NCBI RefSeq assembly: GCF_025369935.1
Contig: NZ_CP104467.1
Coordinates: forward strand, 3,045,001-3,109,000
DNA length: 64,000 nucleotides
From: Paenibacillus andongensis
Lineage (GTDB): Bacteria; Bacillota; Bacilli; Paenibacillales; NBRC-103111
Reading direction: 5' to 3'
Shown: piece by piece, positions 16,881 through 26,079 of the stretch
Numbering within the stretch: position 1 is the stretch's first letter
How the letters are laid out: each line of letters begins with the position of its first letter
Made by a program: the position numbers and the translations under genes
Notes under the pieces: generated by a model
What the model saw: the letters and a program-made list of their open reading frames with translations, nothing else
What the model was told of the DNA's origin: nothing
The model's database searches: none

Positions 16881-17066
16881 AATTAAAATCGCCCCCAAGC
16901 ATTTTTGAAGAAACTTATGATGTAAGGTTAAGATTAGCGCATATTAGCAAGCAAAGCCACTATCTTATGGGCTATCTGCAAAAGTTACAGGGAATCGATA
17001 TTTTGTCGGGTTACTACGCTGCTTGGAACCTGTTAATTTAGTAACAGGAGAGACAACTAGAACCGG

Positions 17067-18002
17067 ATGGGGGAACGAATAAAGATGAGAACAGGACTCC
17101 TGTATCGACTCAAGTCGAAGAAAACACTGCTGTTCATGATTGCACCGGCAGTCCTTTACTTCTTGCTTTTCAGCTATGTACCGATGGCCGGTATCGTGCT
17201 TGCGTTCAAGCAGTACCGCTATGATTTGGGCATTATGAACTCACCATGGGTGGGATTTGATAACTTCAAATTCTTCTTCATGACGGGTGATGCGTTTAGA
17301 GTCACGCGGAACACGATGCTTTACAATGCCGCTTTTATCCTTATTAATAATGTGCTTCAAATTGTGGTGGCGATCCTGATGGCCGAAATCGGCTCGAAAC
17401 TGTTTCGCAAAACGGCGCAAACCCTTATGTTTCTACCGTATTTCTTATCCTGGGTCGTAGTTGGTGCTGTAGCGTACAATCTATTCAATTACGAGCATGG
17501 AACTGTGAATACATTACTTCGCTCCTTACAAATTCCTGAGCTTGATATATATACAACTCCGGAATATTGGAAGTATATTCTCGTCTTTTTCTCAGCGTGG
17601 AAAGCAGTTGGTTATGGGGCAGTGTTTTACATGGCATCCATTCTGAGTATTGATCGAGAAACGTATGAAGCTGCTGAAATTGACGGCGCCAATGTGTTTC
17701 AAAGGATTCGATATATTACAATTCCGTCCTTGCGTCCAACCATAACCATCCTTGTTCTACTAGCGATTGGCGGTATTTTCAGAGGAGATTTCGGACTATT
17801 TTATCAGCTTGTGGGCAACAATGGTCTGCTGTATCAAACGACGGATGTCATTGACACGTATGTGTATCGTTCCCTATTGGTCAACAATGAAATCGGGATG
17901 TCATCCGCAATTGGATTCTATCAATCCATCCTTTGTTTTGCGACCATTATGGTAACGAATTTCCTTGTGCGTAAATCGGATAAAGAGAATGCCTTATTTT
18001 AA
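17067..18002 (+). CDS. Sugar ABC transporter permease, LplB type
   Basis: 311 residues with six predicted membrane segments, the first at about residues 22-42 (TLLFMIAPAVLYFLLFSYVP). The family signature MAGIVLAFKQYRYDLGI follows, and the EAA loop reads YEAAEIDGANVFQRIRYITI near residue 206. An alternative ATG at 17085 has GGGGGAA eleven bases upstream and may be the true start. Upstream, an inverted repeat CCTGTTA/TAACAGG spans 17029-17048. First gene of a three-gene importer facing the YesM/YesN pair. Confidence 0.92.
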   Translation: MGERIKMRTGLLYRLKSKKTLLFMIAPAVLYFLLFSYVPMAGIVLAFKQYRYDLGIMNSPWVGFDNFKFFFMTGDAFRVTRNTMLYNAAFILINNVLQIVVAILMAEIGSKLFRKTAQTLMFLPYFLSWVVVGAVAYNLFNYEHGTVNTLLRSLQIPELDIYTTPEYWKYILVFFSAWKAVGYGAVFYMASILSIDRETYEAAEIDGANVFQRIRYITIPSLRPTITILVLLAIGGIFRGDFGLFYQLVGNNGLLYQTTDVIDTYVYRSLLVNNEIGMSSAIGFYQSILCFATIMVTNFLVRKSDKENALF

Positions 18003-18029
18003 ACAGAATGCAATTTGCGGGGTGAACCT

Positions 18030-18929
18030 ATGAGTACGATGAGTGTTAAAAAGAGTCATATCGATCAGCGGATACTGGATGTCATGGGCTATGTGTTGAT
18101 CAGTTTGATCAGTTTGGCTTGTTTAATTCCTTTTATACTTATCATTAGCGGCTCGTTAACGAGCGAATCATCGATTACGAGCGATGGCTTTCGAATATGG
18201 CCCAAGGAGTTTTCTTGGGATGCCTATGCTTTTGCACTCAAACATCCACAGCAATTTGTTAGTTCTTACCTGCTGACCATTGCATTAACCGTAACGGGAA
18301 CGATTGTAGGACTGTTCATCTCAGCGATGGCTGCGTATGTCCTGCAGCGTCAGGATTTTGAGTGGCGAGGCGGATTTTCCTTCTTTTTCTACTTCACAAC
18401 CCTATTTAATGGCGGACTTGTACCTTGGTACATCTTAATGGTTAACTACTTACACATGAAGAATACCTTCTGGTCGCTGCTCTTGCCGCCGCTTTTAAAT
18501 GTGTTCTATATTATCATCTTACGAACGTTTTTACGGAGCATACCGGACGCTATTACGGAATCTGCGAAGATTGACGGAGCAGGGGATTTCACGATTTTTA
18601 TCCGATTAATTCTGCCGCTAGCCAAACCGGGACTGGCCACGATTGGACTGTTCACCGCACTGAATTATTGGAACGATTGGTTTAACTCGCTGCTGTTTGT
18701 ACAGAATGAGAAACTGTATACCCTGCAATATTTACTTTATAAAATGCTGGGCAATCTCGAGGGCATTCGCAAAGTTATGGCCATTACAGGTATGCAGGTT
18801 ACGGAGTTGCCTGGTGAAAGTTTGAAAATGGCGCTCGCTATTCTGGTTACAGGACCGATCATATTCTTATATCCGTTCGTACAGCGTTATTTCGTGCAAG
18901 GCTTAACCGTTGGAGCTGTAAAAGGGTAA
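18030..18929 (+). CDS. Sugar ABC transporter permease, YtcP type
   Basis: 299 residues from the ATG at 18030, chosen because GGGGTGA lies five bases upstream; an in-frame TTG at 18015 has none. Six membrane segments and EAA loop ITESAKIDGAGDFTIFIRLI near residue 177. The end FVQRYFVQGLTVGAVKG is typical of the subgroup. It forms the permease heterodimer with the upstream protein, 27 bp away. Confidence 0.92.
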   Translation: MSTMSVKKSHIDQRILDVMGYVLISLISLACLIPFILIISGSLTSESSITSDGFRIWPKEFSWDAYAFALKHPQQFVSSYLLTIALTVTGTIVGLFISAMAAYVLQRQDFEWRGGFSFFFYFTTLFNGGLVPWYILMVNYLHMKNTFWSLLLPPLLNVFYIIILRTFLRSIPDAITESAKIDGAGDFTIFIRLILPLAKPGLATIGLFTALNYWNDWFNSLLFVQNEKLYTLQYLLYKMLGNLEGIRKVMAITGMQVTELPGESLKMALAILVTGPIIFLYPFVQRYFVQGLTVGAVKG

Positions 18930-18931
18930 CC

Positions 18932-18951
18932 CCGGGAATTCAAATTCCCGG
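18932..18951 (+). promoter_or_regulatory. Intercistronic hairpin between permease and binding-protein genes
   Basis: CCGGGAATT and AATTCCCGG form a perfect nine-pair stem with a two-base spacer, directly after the permease stop codon and without a T run. Such structures often protect or process mRNA to give more binding protein than permease. Confidence 0.55.
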
Positions 18952-18990
18952 TTATCATAAATTATCTATCTTTTATAAGGGGAGAAAAAA

Positions 18991-20550
18991 ATGGCATACA
19001 CCAAGAAATTAGCAAAGCTCAGTCTAGCATCACTTTTCGTGATGGGTACTGTATTGACAGCTTGCGGCACGAAGGATGCATCACCGACACCTGGTACGTC
19101 TGCGACACCTCAAGCAAGCGCTTCCGCAACTTCTAGCAATGGTATTGATACAAGTAAAGAAGTAAAGCTGAAAATGGTTCTGCTTGGTTCCAAGCCAAAA
19201 GCTTTTGATGAGGTTTATGGTGAAGTTAATAAAATCATGAAGGAAAAGATTAATGCGACGCTTGATGTTAGCTTCTTAGATTGGGGCGAGTATCAACAGA
19301 AATATCCGCTTATGTTCGCAGCTAACGAGGATTTCGATCTCGTATTCTCCGCTACATGGTCCTACTATGCACAGCAAGCTACGAAAAACGGCTATATGGA
19401 ATTGACAGAAGATATGATTAAGAAGTTTGCTCCGAAAACATGGGCGGAAGAGCCAAAAGTAGCATGGGAGCAAGCGAAAATCAACGGTAAAATTTATATG
19501 ATTCCACAAAACAATTTCGAGTACAGTTACCATATGGTCGGTATCCGCGGAGACTTGCGTCAAAAATACAATTTGCCGGAACTGAAGACGTATGATGACT
19601 ATGTGACATATTTGAAAACGGTTGCGGAGAAAGAGAAGGATTTTAAACCAAGTATCGGTGTTAGTGAGTTTAATGCCATTGAATTGGTTCAACCGAATGA
19701 ATGGAACTTCGTTGTGCCTCAACTGCCGGTCGCTTATAAAGTAACGGATGGTTCCGGTAAATTATTTAACTATGTAGATACACCTGAGTTCGCCGATTTT
19801 GCTAAGAAAATGAATGATACCCAAAAAACAGGTGCTTGGTCCCGAGATGCCATTGCCAATAAAGTTGACAAAACACAAGCGTTCAAAGACGGTAAACTAG
19901 CTTCCGTGGAATGGAATTTAGGAACATTATTGCGTGCAAAATCCGAAATGCTAACCACACATCCCGATTGGAAAGTAGAGCTGTATGATCTGAGTCCAGA
20001 CAAAAAGCGTCTCTCCAATCCGTTCATCAATAATGGGATGTCCATCCATGCTGGTTCGAAAAACTACGAGCGTGGTTTAATGGCGATTGATTTACTCCGT
20101 TATGATCCTGAAATTCATGACCTAACGAATTATGGGATTAAAGGCAAACACTACGAGCCTGTAGGTAACGATCAGTTCAAACCCCTTCCTGCCTCTGCTG
20201 ATTTCCCTCCATCCGGTACGGATCCATGGGGTTGGAATTCCTTGCATGAACGGTTGGATTCCACAGTAGCTGCTGAAACACAAAAATTCACAGAAAACTG
20301 GAAAAAGACAGTGACTGTCAACCATCCGTTAGAGACATTTACGTTTGATGATACCAAAGTGAAAAATGAAGTTGCCGCTGTAAGCAACGTGATGGAGACT
20401 TACGGTAAACCGCTCTTCTATGGTTTGGTTGATCCTACCGATGATAAGCATGGTCTGAAAGTTTTTAATGATAAGCTGAAGCAAGCAGGCATTGAGAAAG
20501 TTGTTGCTGAAATGCAGAATCAAGCTAATCCGGTGATTGCGAAAAAATAA
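18991..20550 (+). CDS. Extracellular solute-binding lipoprotein (LplA/YtcQ type)
   Basis: Captures the sugar outside the membrane and hands it to the two upstream permeases. 519 residues with a lipoprotein signal ending VLTACG (Cys25 acylated), then a Ser/Thr/Pro-rich linker to about residue 50 and a family-1 binding-protein fold. The length exceeds the 430-470 usual for maltose-type proteins, fitting the LplA/YtcQ group, which binds complex oligosaccharides. Strong AAGGGGAG ribosome site. No ATPase is encoded; a shared MsmX-type ATPase elsewhere would be needed. Confidence 0.93.
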   Translation: MAYTKKLAKLSLASLFVMGTVLTACGTKDASPTPGTSATPQASASATSSNGIDTSKEVKLKMVLLGSKPKAFDEVYGEVNKIMKEKINATLDVSFLDWGEYQQKYPLMFAANEDFDLVFSATWSYYAQQATKNGYMELTEDMIKKFAPKTWAEEPKVAWEQAKINGKIYMIPQNNFEYSYHMVGIRGDLRQKYNLPELKTYDDYVTYLKTVAEKEKDFKPSIGVSEFNAIELVQPNEWNFVVPQLPVAYKVTDGSGKLFNYVDTPEFADFAKKMNDTQKTGAWSRDAIANKVDKTQAFKDGKLASVEWNLGTLLRAKSEMLTTHPDWKVELYDLSPDKKRLSNPFINNGMSIHAGSKNYERGLMAIDLLRYDPEIHDLTNYGIKGKHYEPVGNDQFKPLPASADFPPSGTDPWGWNSLHERLDSTVAAETQKFTENWKKTVTVNHPLETFTFDDTKVKNEVAAVSNVMETYGKPLFYGLVDPTDDKHGLKVFNDKLKQAGIEKVVAEMQNQANPVIAKK

Positions 20551-20563
20551 GTTGGAGAGAGGT

Positions 20564-20594
20564 CCGCTTCCTGTTGTCAGGAGGCGGTTTTTTT
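20564..20594 (+). terminator. Rho-independent terminator of the LplB/YtcP/binding-protein operon
   Basis: CCGCTTCCTG pairs with CAGGAGGCGG (one G-U) across TTGT, followed by seven T residues. Confidence 0.92.
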
Positions 20595-20685
20595 CAATTC
20601 ACTCAAAGCGACCCCTCCAAAAATAGGAAAGATGTCGAATATGTTAGGGGAGTTAATAAATCCCAACAACTGAGGAGTCGTTATT

Positions 20686-21540
20686 ATGAAAATGAACAAG
20701 CCCTGGATGATCACAGCTACATGTATTGTTGTAACTAGCCTTATGACAGGATCTGCCTTTGCAAAATCCGAAAATGGCAACAATGCTGATAAAGCGGATT
20801 CGTCTAAACCAGCAGTAGAACTGAATGTGAAAGTTAATGTAGATAAGGATGCAACCGTAACTTCCGATACATATGTTGGTAACCAAGGCAAGAACGGTTA
20901 TCATGGCCTTCTTCATGCACTTGAGAATGTAAAAGATAAGCCGGCCGGAGCTGTTATTGCCGATCTTCTTTTGACGAACTACGGTGCTCACATTAGCGAC
21001 GAATTAAAGGCTGAGCTTGATGCGATTAAAGACCGAGATGCTGCACTTTCTGCTGTTGCTGATGTTTTGGACGAGCAGGGAAGTGTAACCGATGCGGTTT
21101 ATGTTCAAAAAGAAGCCGTAAAAGTTAACATAAAGAACTTGAATTCCTACAAGAAACTGGGCAAACTTTATGAAAAACTAGGAAAAAAAGGCGTGCTTTT
21201 GTATGTGAATGGTGAGGAGCCTACTTTGGAAGTGAACCCTTTCATTAAAGACGGCAGCACATTGGTACCATTCCGTGCGATTTCTGAGTCGCTAAAAGCT
21301 GAAGTAACATGGAACGCGGAAGAGCGTTCAGTAACAGTTACTCGTGGCGGAATTACAGTGAAGCTCTTTATCGATAGCACGAAAGCTACTGTAGACGGTA
21401 AAGAAGTAACACTGGAAGTTCCAGCGGCCATCGTTGAAGGCAACACGGTTGTACCGGTTCGTTTCATTAGCGAAGCTCTAAAAGCAACGGTTAAATGGGA
21501 AGAAGAAACGAAGTCCGTCGTGATTTACGAAGATAAATAA
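20686..21540 (+). CDS. Secreted stalk-domain protein (copper amine oxidase N-terminal-like)
   Basis: 284 residues: signal peptide (1-26, ending SAFA), charged helical region (about 70-170, with repeated VKDKPAG/LDAIKDRDAAL helices), and a C-terminal Cu_amine_oxidN1 stalk domain. The stalk shows the paired signature VPFRAISESLKAEVTWN and VPVRFISEALKATVKWEEE in its two halves (about 200-284). Despite the domain name there is no oxidase catalytic domain; these modules are linked to the cell surface in Paenibacillus. Monocistronic, between two terminators. Role unknown. Confidence 0.85.
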   Translation: MKMNKPWMITATCIVVTSLMTGSAFAKSENGNNADKADSSKPAVELNVKVNVDKDATVTSDTYVGNQGKNGYHGLLHALENVKDKPAGAVIADLLLTNYGAHISDELKAELDAIKDRDAALSAVADVLDEQGSVTDAVYVQKEAVKVNIKNLNSYKKLGKLYEKLGKKGVLLYVNGEEPTLEVNPFIKDGSTLVPFRAISESLKAEVTWNAEERSVTVTRGGITVKLFIDSTKATVDGKEVTLEVPAAIVEGNTVVPVRFISEALKATVKWEEETKSVVIYEDK

Positions 21541-21555
21541 GTTTTAATTCATGTG

Positions 21556-21580
21556 GAGCTTACCTTCGGGTAGGCTCTTT
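21556..21580 (+). terminator. Rho-independent terminator with TTCG tetraloop
   Basis: GAGCTTACC pairs with GGTAGGCTC (one G-U) around TTCG, followed by TTT only. The short T run makes it moderate. Confidence 0.7.
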
Positions 21581-21745
21581 GAGTTTAGTCGGTTTCCGAT
21601 TATTGGTTATGAGGGTATTTATTTAGGTCGATAGAATGAACGGGTAATCGATAATTTATCGGGTATTTTTGTGCTGGTGAACCTGTTAAACTTGGATGCA
21701 ATGAACGTAATATGAGTCCATACATTTATCCTAGAGGTGATCAGC

Positions 21746-23827
21746 TTGTCACAGAAATATCCGCCAATTAGCCCCAAATTACCTGTTTTCATGCACGGTG
21801 CCGATTATAATCCTGATCAGTGGCAACATGATCCGCATGTGTTGGAAGAAGACATTCGCATGATGAAGCTGGCCAAATGTAATGTGATGGCTGTCGGCAT
21901 TTTTGCTTGGTCAGCGCTTGAGCCGGAGGAAGGTGTGTTCACCTTCGATTGGCTTGACCGAGTGCTTGACACATTCGCAGCGAACGGCATTTATGCGTGG
22001 TTGGCTACCCCGAGTGGCGCCAGACCATCGTGGATGGCGGAGCAATACCCGGAAGTGCTGCGGGTAGGTCCTAATCGGGTGCGCAATTTATTCGGTGCGC
22101 GTCATAATCATTGCTATACGTCTCCGGTCTATCGGGAGAAAGTCTCGATCATGAACAGGCTGTTGGCTGAGCGCTATGCGCAGCATCCTGCCGTAGTGGG
22201 TTGGCATATCTCCAACGAATATGGAGGGGAATGCCACTGTGACTATTGTCAGGAAGCTTTCCGCGAATGGCTGAAGCGTAAATACGCAACGCTGGATGCT
22301 CTGAACATGGCGTGGTGGACTTCATTTTGGAGCCATACGTATACAAATTGGTCTCAGATTGAATCTCCAGCACCTCATGGCGAGAATTTGGTCCATGCGA
22401 TGAATTTGGATTGGAAACGGTTCGTGACGGATCAAACGGTTGATTTCTGCCGTCATGAAATCGAGCCTCTGAAGGCAGTTAATACCGAGCTGCCCGTAAC
22501 GACGAATCTCATGGACGCTTACGAAGGTCTTAATTATTGGAAGTTCGCCAATGTTCTGGATGTCATCTCTTGGGATGCTTATCCAACTTGGCATGATGCG
22601 TCAGATCAGAGCAATCTAGCCGCATGGTTCTCTCTCAATCATGATATGTTTCGCTCGCTTGGGGGCGGTAAGCCTTTCCTGCTAATGGAGAGTACACCGA
22701 GCTTAACGAATTGGCAGCCTGTCTCTAAGCTGAAAAAGCCGGGCATGCATCTTCTTTCTTCTTTGCAAGCCGTGGCACATGGATCTGACTCTGTTCAGTA
22801 TTTCCAGTGGCGCAAAAGCCGAGGAGCCAGCGAGAAGCTGCATGGAGCGGTGATTGATCACGTGGGTCATGAGCATACGCGTGTATTTCAAGATGTAGCT
22901 GAGCTTGGCGGTGCTCTGGAGAAGCTGACTGATCTCATCGGGACACGAGTGCCCGCACAAACAGCCATTATTTTCGACTGGGAAAATCGCTGGGCCGTTA
23001 AGGATTCGCAAGGTCCTCGTAATAGGGGGATCAAATACGAACAAACGGTGTTAAGTCACTATCGTGCCTTTTGGGAACAAGGTGTTCCTGTCGATGTTAT
23101 CGATATGGACTGTGATTTCAGCAAATATAAGCTTATTGTAGCGCCAATGCTATATTTGGTACGTCCAGGCGTCGGTGAGCGGATCGAACAGTTTGTCGCG
23201 AATGGGGGAACCTTCGTCACTACCTACTGGTCTGGAATCGTGGATGAGAATGACCTTTGCTTCCAAGGTGGCTTCCCGGGACCGCTTCGCAAAACGCTGG
23301 GCATCTGGTCTGAGGAGATCGACGGACTGCATGATCATGAAGTGAATCGTGTTCTCTTCACAGAGGGCAATGCGCTTCAAATCACAGGTGAATATGAGGT
23401 TCGTGAGCTGTGCGAGCTGATTCATACAGAAGGTGCTCAGACTCTTGCTGTCTATGGTGATGACTTCTACGCAGGTCGACCTGCGCTCACAGTCAATGCG
23501 GTCGGTAAAGGCAAAGCCTATTATATCGCTGCTCGTACGAATCAAACTTTCCAGAGCAGTTTCTATAAGCAGATCCTTAAAGAAGCGGGCATCGATGGTG
23601 CTCTACAAACAGACCTGCCTGCGGAGGTAACAGCTCAAATTCGTACGGACGGTGTGAATGAGTTCATCTTTCTCATGAATTTTAGCCGTAAAACACACGC
23701 CATTACACTAGATGAACAGGCATATACAGACATGCTAGCCTCGGATTCAGCGTTGTCTGTGAAGATCGGTTCGAGCTTGCAGCTCCAGCCTTACGGCGTT
23801 CGGATACTGAAGAGGAGTAAACGCTAG
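21746..23827 (+). CDS. GH42 beta-galactosidase
   Basis: Cytoplasmic retaining beta-galactosidase of family GH42, 693 residues, usual length, no signal peptide. Family landmarks: FMHGADYNPDQW near the start, the proton donor in WHISNEYGGECHCDYC (Glu about 153), zinc-type cysteines in CHCDYC, and the nucleophile Glu in FLLMESTPSLTNW (about 314). A beta-galactosidase trimerisation domain (about 400-610) and a short beta-sandwich tail follow. The TTG at 21746 is preceded by AGAGGTGAT; the GTG at 21737 is inside that site, so the later start is preferred. It probably acts on galactosides imported by a neighbouring transporter, although it has its own transcription unit. Confidence 0.93.
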   Translation: MSQKYPPISPKLPVFMHGADYNPDQWQHDPHVLEEDIRMMKLAKCNVMAVGIFAWSALEPEEGVFTFDWLDRVLDTFAANGIYAWLATPSGARPSWMAEQYPEVLRVGPNRVRNLFGARHNHCYTSPVYREKVSIMNRLLAERYAQHPAVVGWHISNEYGGECHCDYCQEAFREWLKRKYATLDALNMAWWTSFWSHTYTNWSQIESPAPHGENLVHAMNLDWKRFVTDQTVDFCRHEIEPLKAVNTELPVTTNLMDAYEGLNYWKFANVLDVISWDAYPTWHDASDQSNLAAWFSLNHDMFRSLGGGKPFLLMESTPSLTNWQPVSKLKKPGMHLLSSLQAVAHGSDSVQYFQWRKSRGASEKLHGAVIDHVGHEHTRVFQDVAELGGALEKLTDLIGTRVPAQTAIIFDWENRWAVKDSQGPRNRGIKYEQTVLSHYRAFWEQGVPVDVIDMDCDFSKYKLIVAPMLYLVRPGVGERIEQFVANGGTFVTTYWSGIVDENDLCFQGGFPGPLRKTLGIWSEEIDGLHDHEVNRVLFTEGNALQITGEYEVRELCELIHTEGAQTLAVYGDDFYAGRPALTVNAVGKGKAYYIAARTNQTFQSSFYKQILKEAGIDGALQTDLPAEVTAQIRTDGVNEFIFLMNFSRKTHAITLDEQAYTDMLASDSALSVKIGSSLQLQPYGVRILKRSKR

Positions 23828-23863
23828 ATTTCGTTGAAGAGTACCTAATTTCATAAACAGAAG

Positions 23864-23898
23864 AGGATGTCTGGTTACTAATTCCAGCATCCTTTTTT
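23864..23898 (+). terminator. Rho-independent terminator of the GH42 gene
   Basis: AGGATGTCTGG pairs with CCAGCATCCT (one unpaired base) followed by TTTTTT, 36 bp after the stop. Confidence 0.85.
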
Positions 23899-23956
23899 AT
23901 AGATGTTTTGGGTTGGAGCGAACTTAACGAGAAGAAGTGACTACGGTTGAGGTAAG

Positions 23957-24131
23957 CCTGCAATTTTACATGCTTTTTTTTCTTTGAATAGCTCCTAATC
24001 GTAAAAGCCTGCAATCGTGCAGGCTTTACGGTTTTTTTTTATTTCAGGATGGAAAAGCTAAAAATTCCTGCATAATAGCAGGCGTTTTCTCTATTCCAGC
24101 GATTTTAATAAAATACCTGCACTTTCGCAGT
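23957..24131. repeat. Four CCTGC-N6-GCAGG palindromes at near-regular spacing
   Basis: Positions 23957, 24008, 24067 and 24116 each start a CCTGC...GCAGG palindrome. The two inner copies are perfect (24008-24023 and 24067-24082); the outer two are degenerate. Copy 2 extends outward to GTAAA..TTTAC (24001-24029) and is followed by ten T residues, so it could terminate transcription. Spacings are 51, 59 and 49 bp. Confidence 0.6.
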
Positions 24132-24426
24132 TATTGTGGGGCTTGAATAATAGTTCTCCTCGACAGCTTCATAACAAAGATCGAGTAGGCTGCCAGCGAT
24201 AAAATCGGTGGCCTGTTTTGCTAACGTTTTTTTAAAAATTTCTAGGCTATGTGGATTAATCAAAAATAAGAAATATTAAACCCAAAAAATTCTCTTTTTT
24301 TATAGGAAATTCGCCTTTATTCTTGATCTAAGACAAAAGAGCAAGAAATATAATAAGTAACCAATATATCAAATCCGCGCTCCACATCAGTACGATTAAA
24401 TGGGTATGGGGAGGAGATAAGATTAA

Positions 24427-25212
24427 TTGAAACCAATCATTCAACTACTGCATTTTGGCTATCATCAGATGATGAGCTGCATATTTCCTGTTGCGATCTT
24501 TGGAACTTTAGCTCTCTCTAGCCTAATAGCGGTACCTTTCATTCATCGTTATGATGCCATTCTACTTATACTGCTTGGCGTGCAATACATCATGTACCGC
24601 AGCGGTTTAGAGACACTTGATGAAATCAAAGTAATCTGTATATTTCATTTTATTGGATTGTTGCTGGAGTTATATAAGGTGAGGATGGGATCATGGTCAT
24701 ATCCTGAGCCTGGGTATACGAAGTTGCTCGGTGTCCCACTCTATAGCGGATTTATGTATGCAAGTGTAGCAAGCTTTATGTGTCAGGTGTGGTGGAGACT
24801 GCGGATGGACATGACTGGCTGGCCTGGTCTTAGGTCTTCGGGCCTGTTAGGAGGAGCCATCTATTTCAACTTTTTCACACATCATTTTATTCCCGATTTT
24901 CGTTGGTGGTTAACGGCACTTGTGTTTATTATCTTCAGGAAAACACAGATCATATATCGGGTACGGACTATAATTTATCGAATGCCCTTAACTCTCGCTT
25001 TTTTCATTGTAGGTTTTTTCATTTGGTTGGCAGAAAATATAGCCACATTTTTTGATGCTTGGAAATACCCTGATCAGCACCAAACTTGGCAAATGGTTAG
25101 TTTCAGTAAGATCAGCTCATGGTTCCTTCTGGTAATCATTAGCGTCATCATCGTAGCCCAACTTAAAAATGTTAAAGCTAGTCGAACAAGGAACGATTTA
25201 TTTTCTTGCTAA
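24427..25212 (+). CDS. DUF817 integral membrane protein
   Basis: 261 residues with about seven hydrophobic segments, matching the DUF817 family length. Conserved family stretches include YIMYRSGLETLDEIKVI (about 56-72), FHFIGLLLELYKVRMGSWSYP, GVPLYSGFMYASVASFMCQ (about 101-119) and WLAENIATFFDAWKYPDQ. A TTG start is used with GGGGAGGAG about ten bases upstream. The function of the family is unknown. It is monocistronic. Confidence 0.85.
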   Translation: MKPIIQLLHFGYHQMMSCIFPVAIFGTLALSSLIAVPFIHRYDAILLILLGVQYIMYRSGLETLDEIKVICIFHFIGLLLELYKVRMGSWSYPEPGYTKLLGVPLYSGFMYASVASFMCQVWWRLRMDMTGWPGLRSSGLLGGAIYFNFFTHHFIPDFRWWLTALVFIIFRKTQIIYRVRTIIYRMPLTLAFFIVGFFIWLAENIATFFDAWKYPDQHQTWQMVSFSKISSWFLLVIISVIIVAQLKNVKASRTRNDLFSC

Positions 25213-25264
25213 GATTACCTCATATAAACATCTCATCTTATCAATATCAGAACCTTCCATCCTA

Positions 25265-25273
25265 TGATATAAT
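25265..25273 (+). promoter_or_regulatory. Extended -10 promoter element
   Basis: TGATATAAT, an extended -10 hexamer (TGN-TATAAT), lies 24 bp before the acetyltransferase start; only a weak -35 is visible. Confidence 0.45.
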
Positions 25274-25297
25274 TATCCAATATCTTAGTTTACGGGG

Positions 25298-25849
25298 ATG
25301 ATGCAGATGTCGGAGCAGCAAGTGTATGTCCGGTTCCCTGAGGAGTCGGACGCCGAAGAAATGACAGCAATGTACAAGCGCAATCGGGAGTTCTTTGAGA
25401 AGTTTTCGCCAAGAAACCCGGAAGAGTACTATACGGAGGAGCACCAGCTCCAAACGATTATTAAGAGTAAGGCCGACAGGGTGGAGGATCGAAAATATGT
25501 CTTCGTGATATGCCACAAGGAGGACGACCGGATTATTGGCAACATCGGACTGTCCTTTGTGTTACGAGGTCCGCTTCAGAGCTGCATGATCGGATACAAC
25601 CTAGACCAGGCATATAACGGCAAGGGCTATATGACGGAAGCAGTGAAGCAGGTGGTACGCTATGCTTTCGAGGAACTGAAGTTTCACCGGATCGTTGGGG
25701 AAGCCTCTCCCCGGAATCCCGGATCTATCCGCGTGCTTGAGAATGCCGGCTTCCACAAAGAAGGTATCTCTCGAAGCAACGTGAAGATCAACGGGGTGTG
25801 GGAGGATCATCAGCTCCTGGCCCTTATCAATCCGACCGGAGATATCTAG
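25298..25849 (+). CDS. GNAT N-acetyltransferase, RimJ/RimL type
   Basis: Transfers an acetyl group from acetyl-CoA to an amine, perhaps a protein N-terminus or small molecule. 183 residues. Visible: YVRFPEESDAEEMTAM at the start, the central strand CMIGYNLDQAYNGKGYMTEA (acetyl-CoA-binding R/Q-x-x-G-x-G/A loop region) and the RimJ/L tail FEELKFHRIVGEASPRNPGS followed by VLENAGFHKEG. Possible starts at 25298 and 25307 are both in frame; GGGG at 25292 favours the later. Flanked by its own promoter and terminator. Confidence 0.88.
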   Translation: MMQMSEQQVYVRFPEESDAEEMTAMYKRNREFFEKFSPRNPEEYYTEEHQLQTIIKSKADRVEDRKYVFVICHKEDDRIIGNIGLSFVLRGPLQSCMIGYNLDQAYNGKGYMTEAVKQVVRYAFEELKFHRIVGEASPRNPGSIRVLENAGFHKEGISRSNVKINGVWEDHQLLALINPTGDI

Positions 25850-25917
25850 TCAACTTACGGGAGACGATATCTATTCAGTCATGCTGACCACAAACTAATA
25901 AGCGAATATACGAAAAA

Positions 25918-25952
25918 ACAGCAGTCGGTCTAATGATCGGTTGTCGTTTTTG
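25918..25952 (+). terminator. Rho-independent terminator
   Basis: ACAGCAGTCGGTC pairs with GATCGGTTGTCGT with several G-U pairs and one mismatch, loop TAAT, then five T residues. Confidence 0.65.
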
Positions 25953-26079
25953 CATGGATGGGGAAGGATTCTTTTGGGAAATATTGAAATATTACAAAAG
26001 TACGTCGTAGTCGGATGGCAAATATGTCCATAGTGATCCTTAGAAATCTATTGAACTATTCGGGGGAGGAGATAATCGC

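Larger units (their letters stand above)
23828..24426. other. 600-bp intergenic region
   Basis: Contains the GH42 terminator, the four short palindromes at 23957-24131, and an AT-rich stretch (24220-24360) with no identifiable gene. I find no ribosome-site-supported ORF in it; the ribosome site for the next gene is GGGGAGGAG near 24408. Confidence 0.55.

Noticed and set aside
23957..24131. CRISPR array
   Set aside because: Repeats are only 16 bases with variable centres, the outer copies are degenerate, and no cas gene is present.
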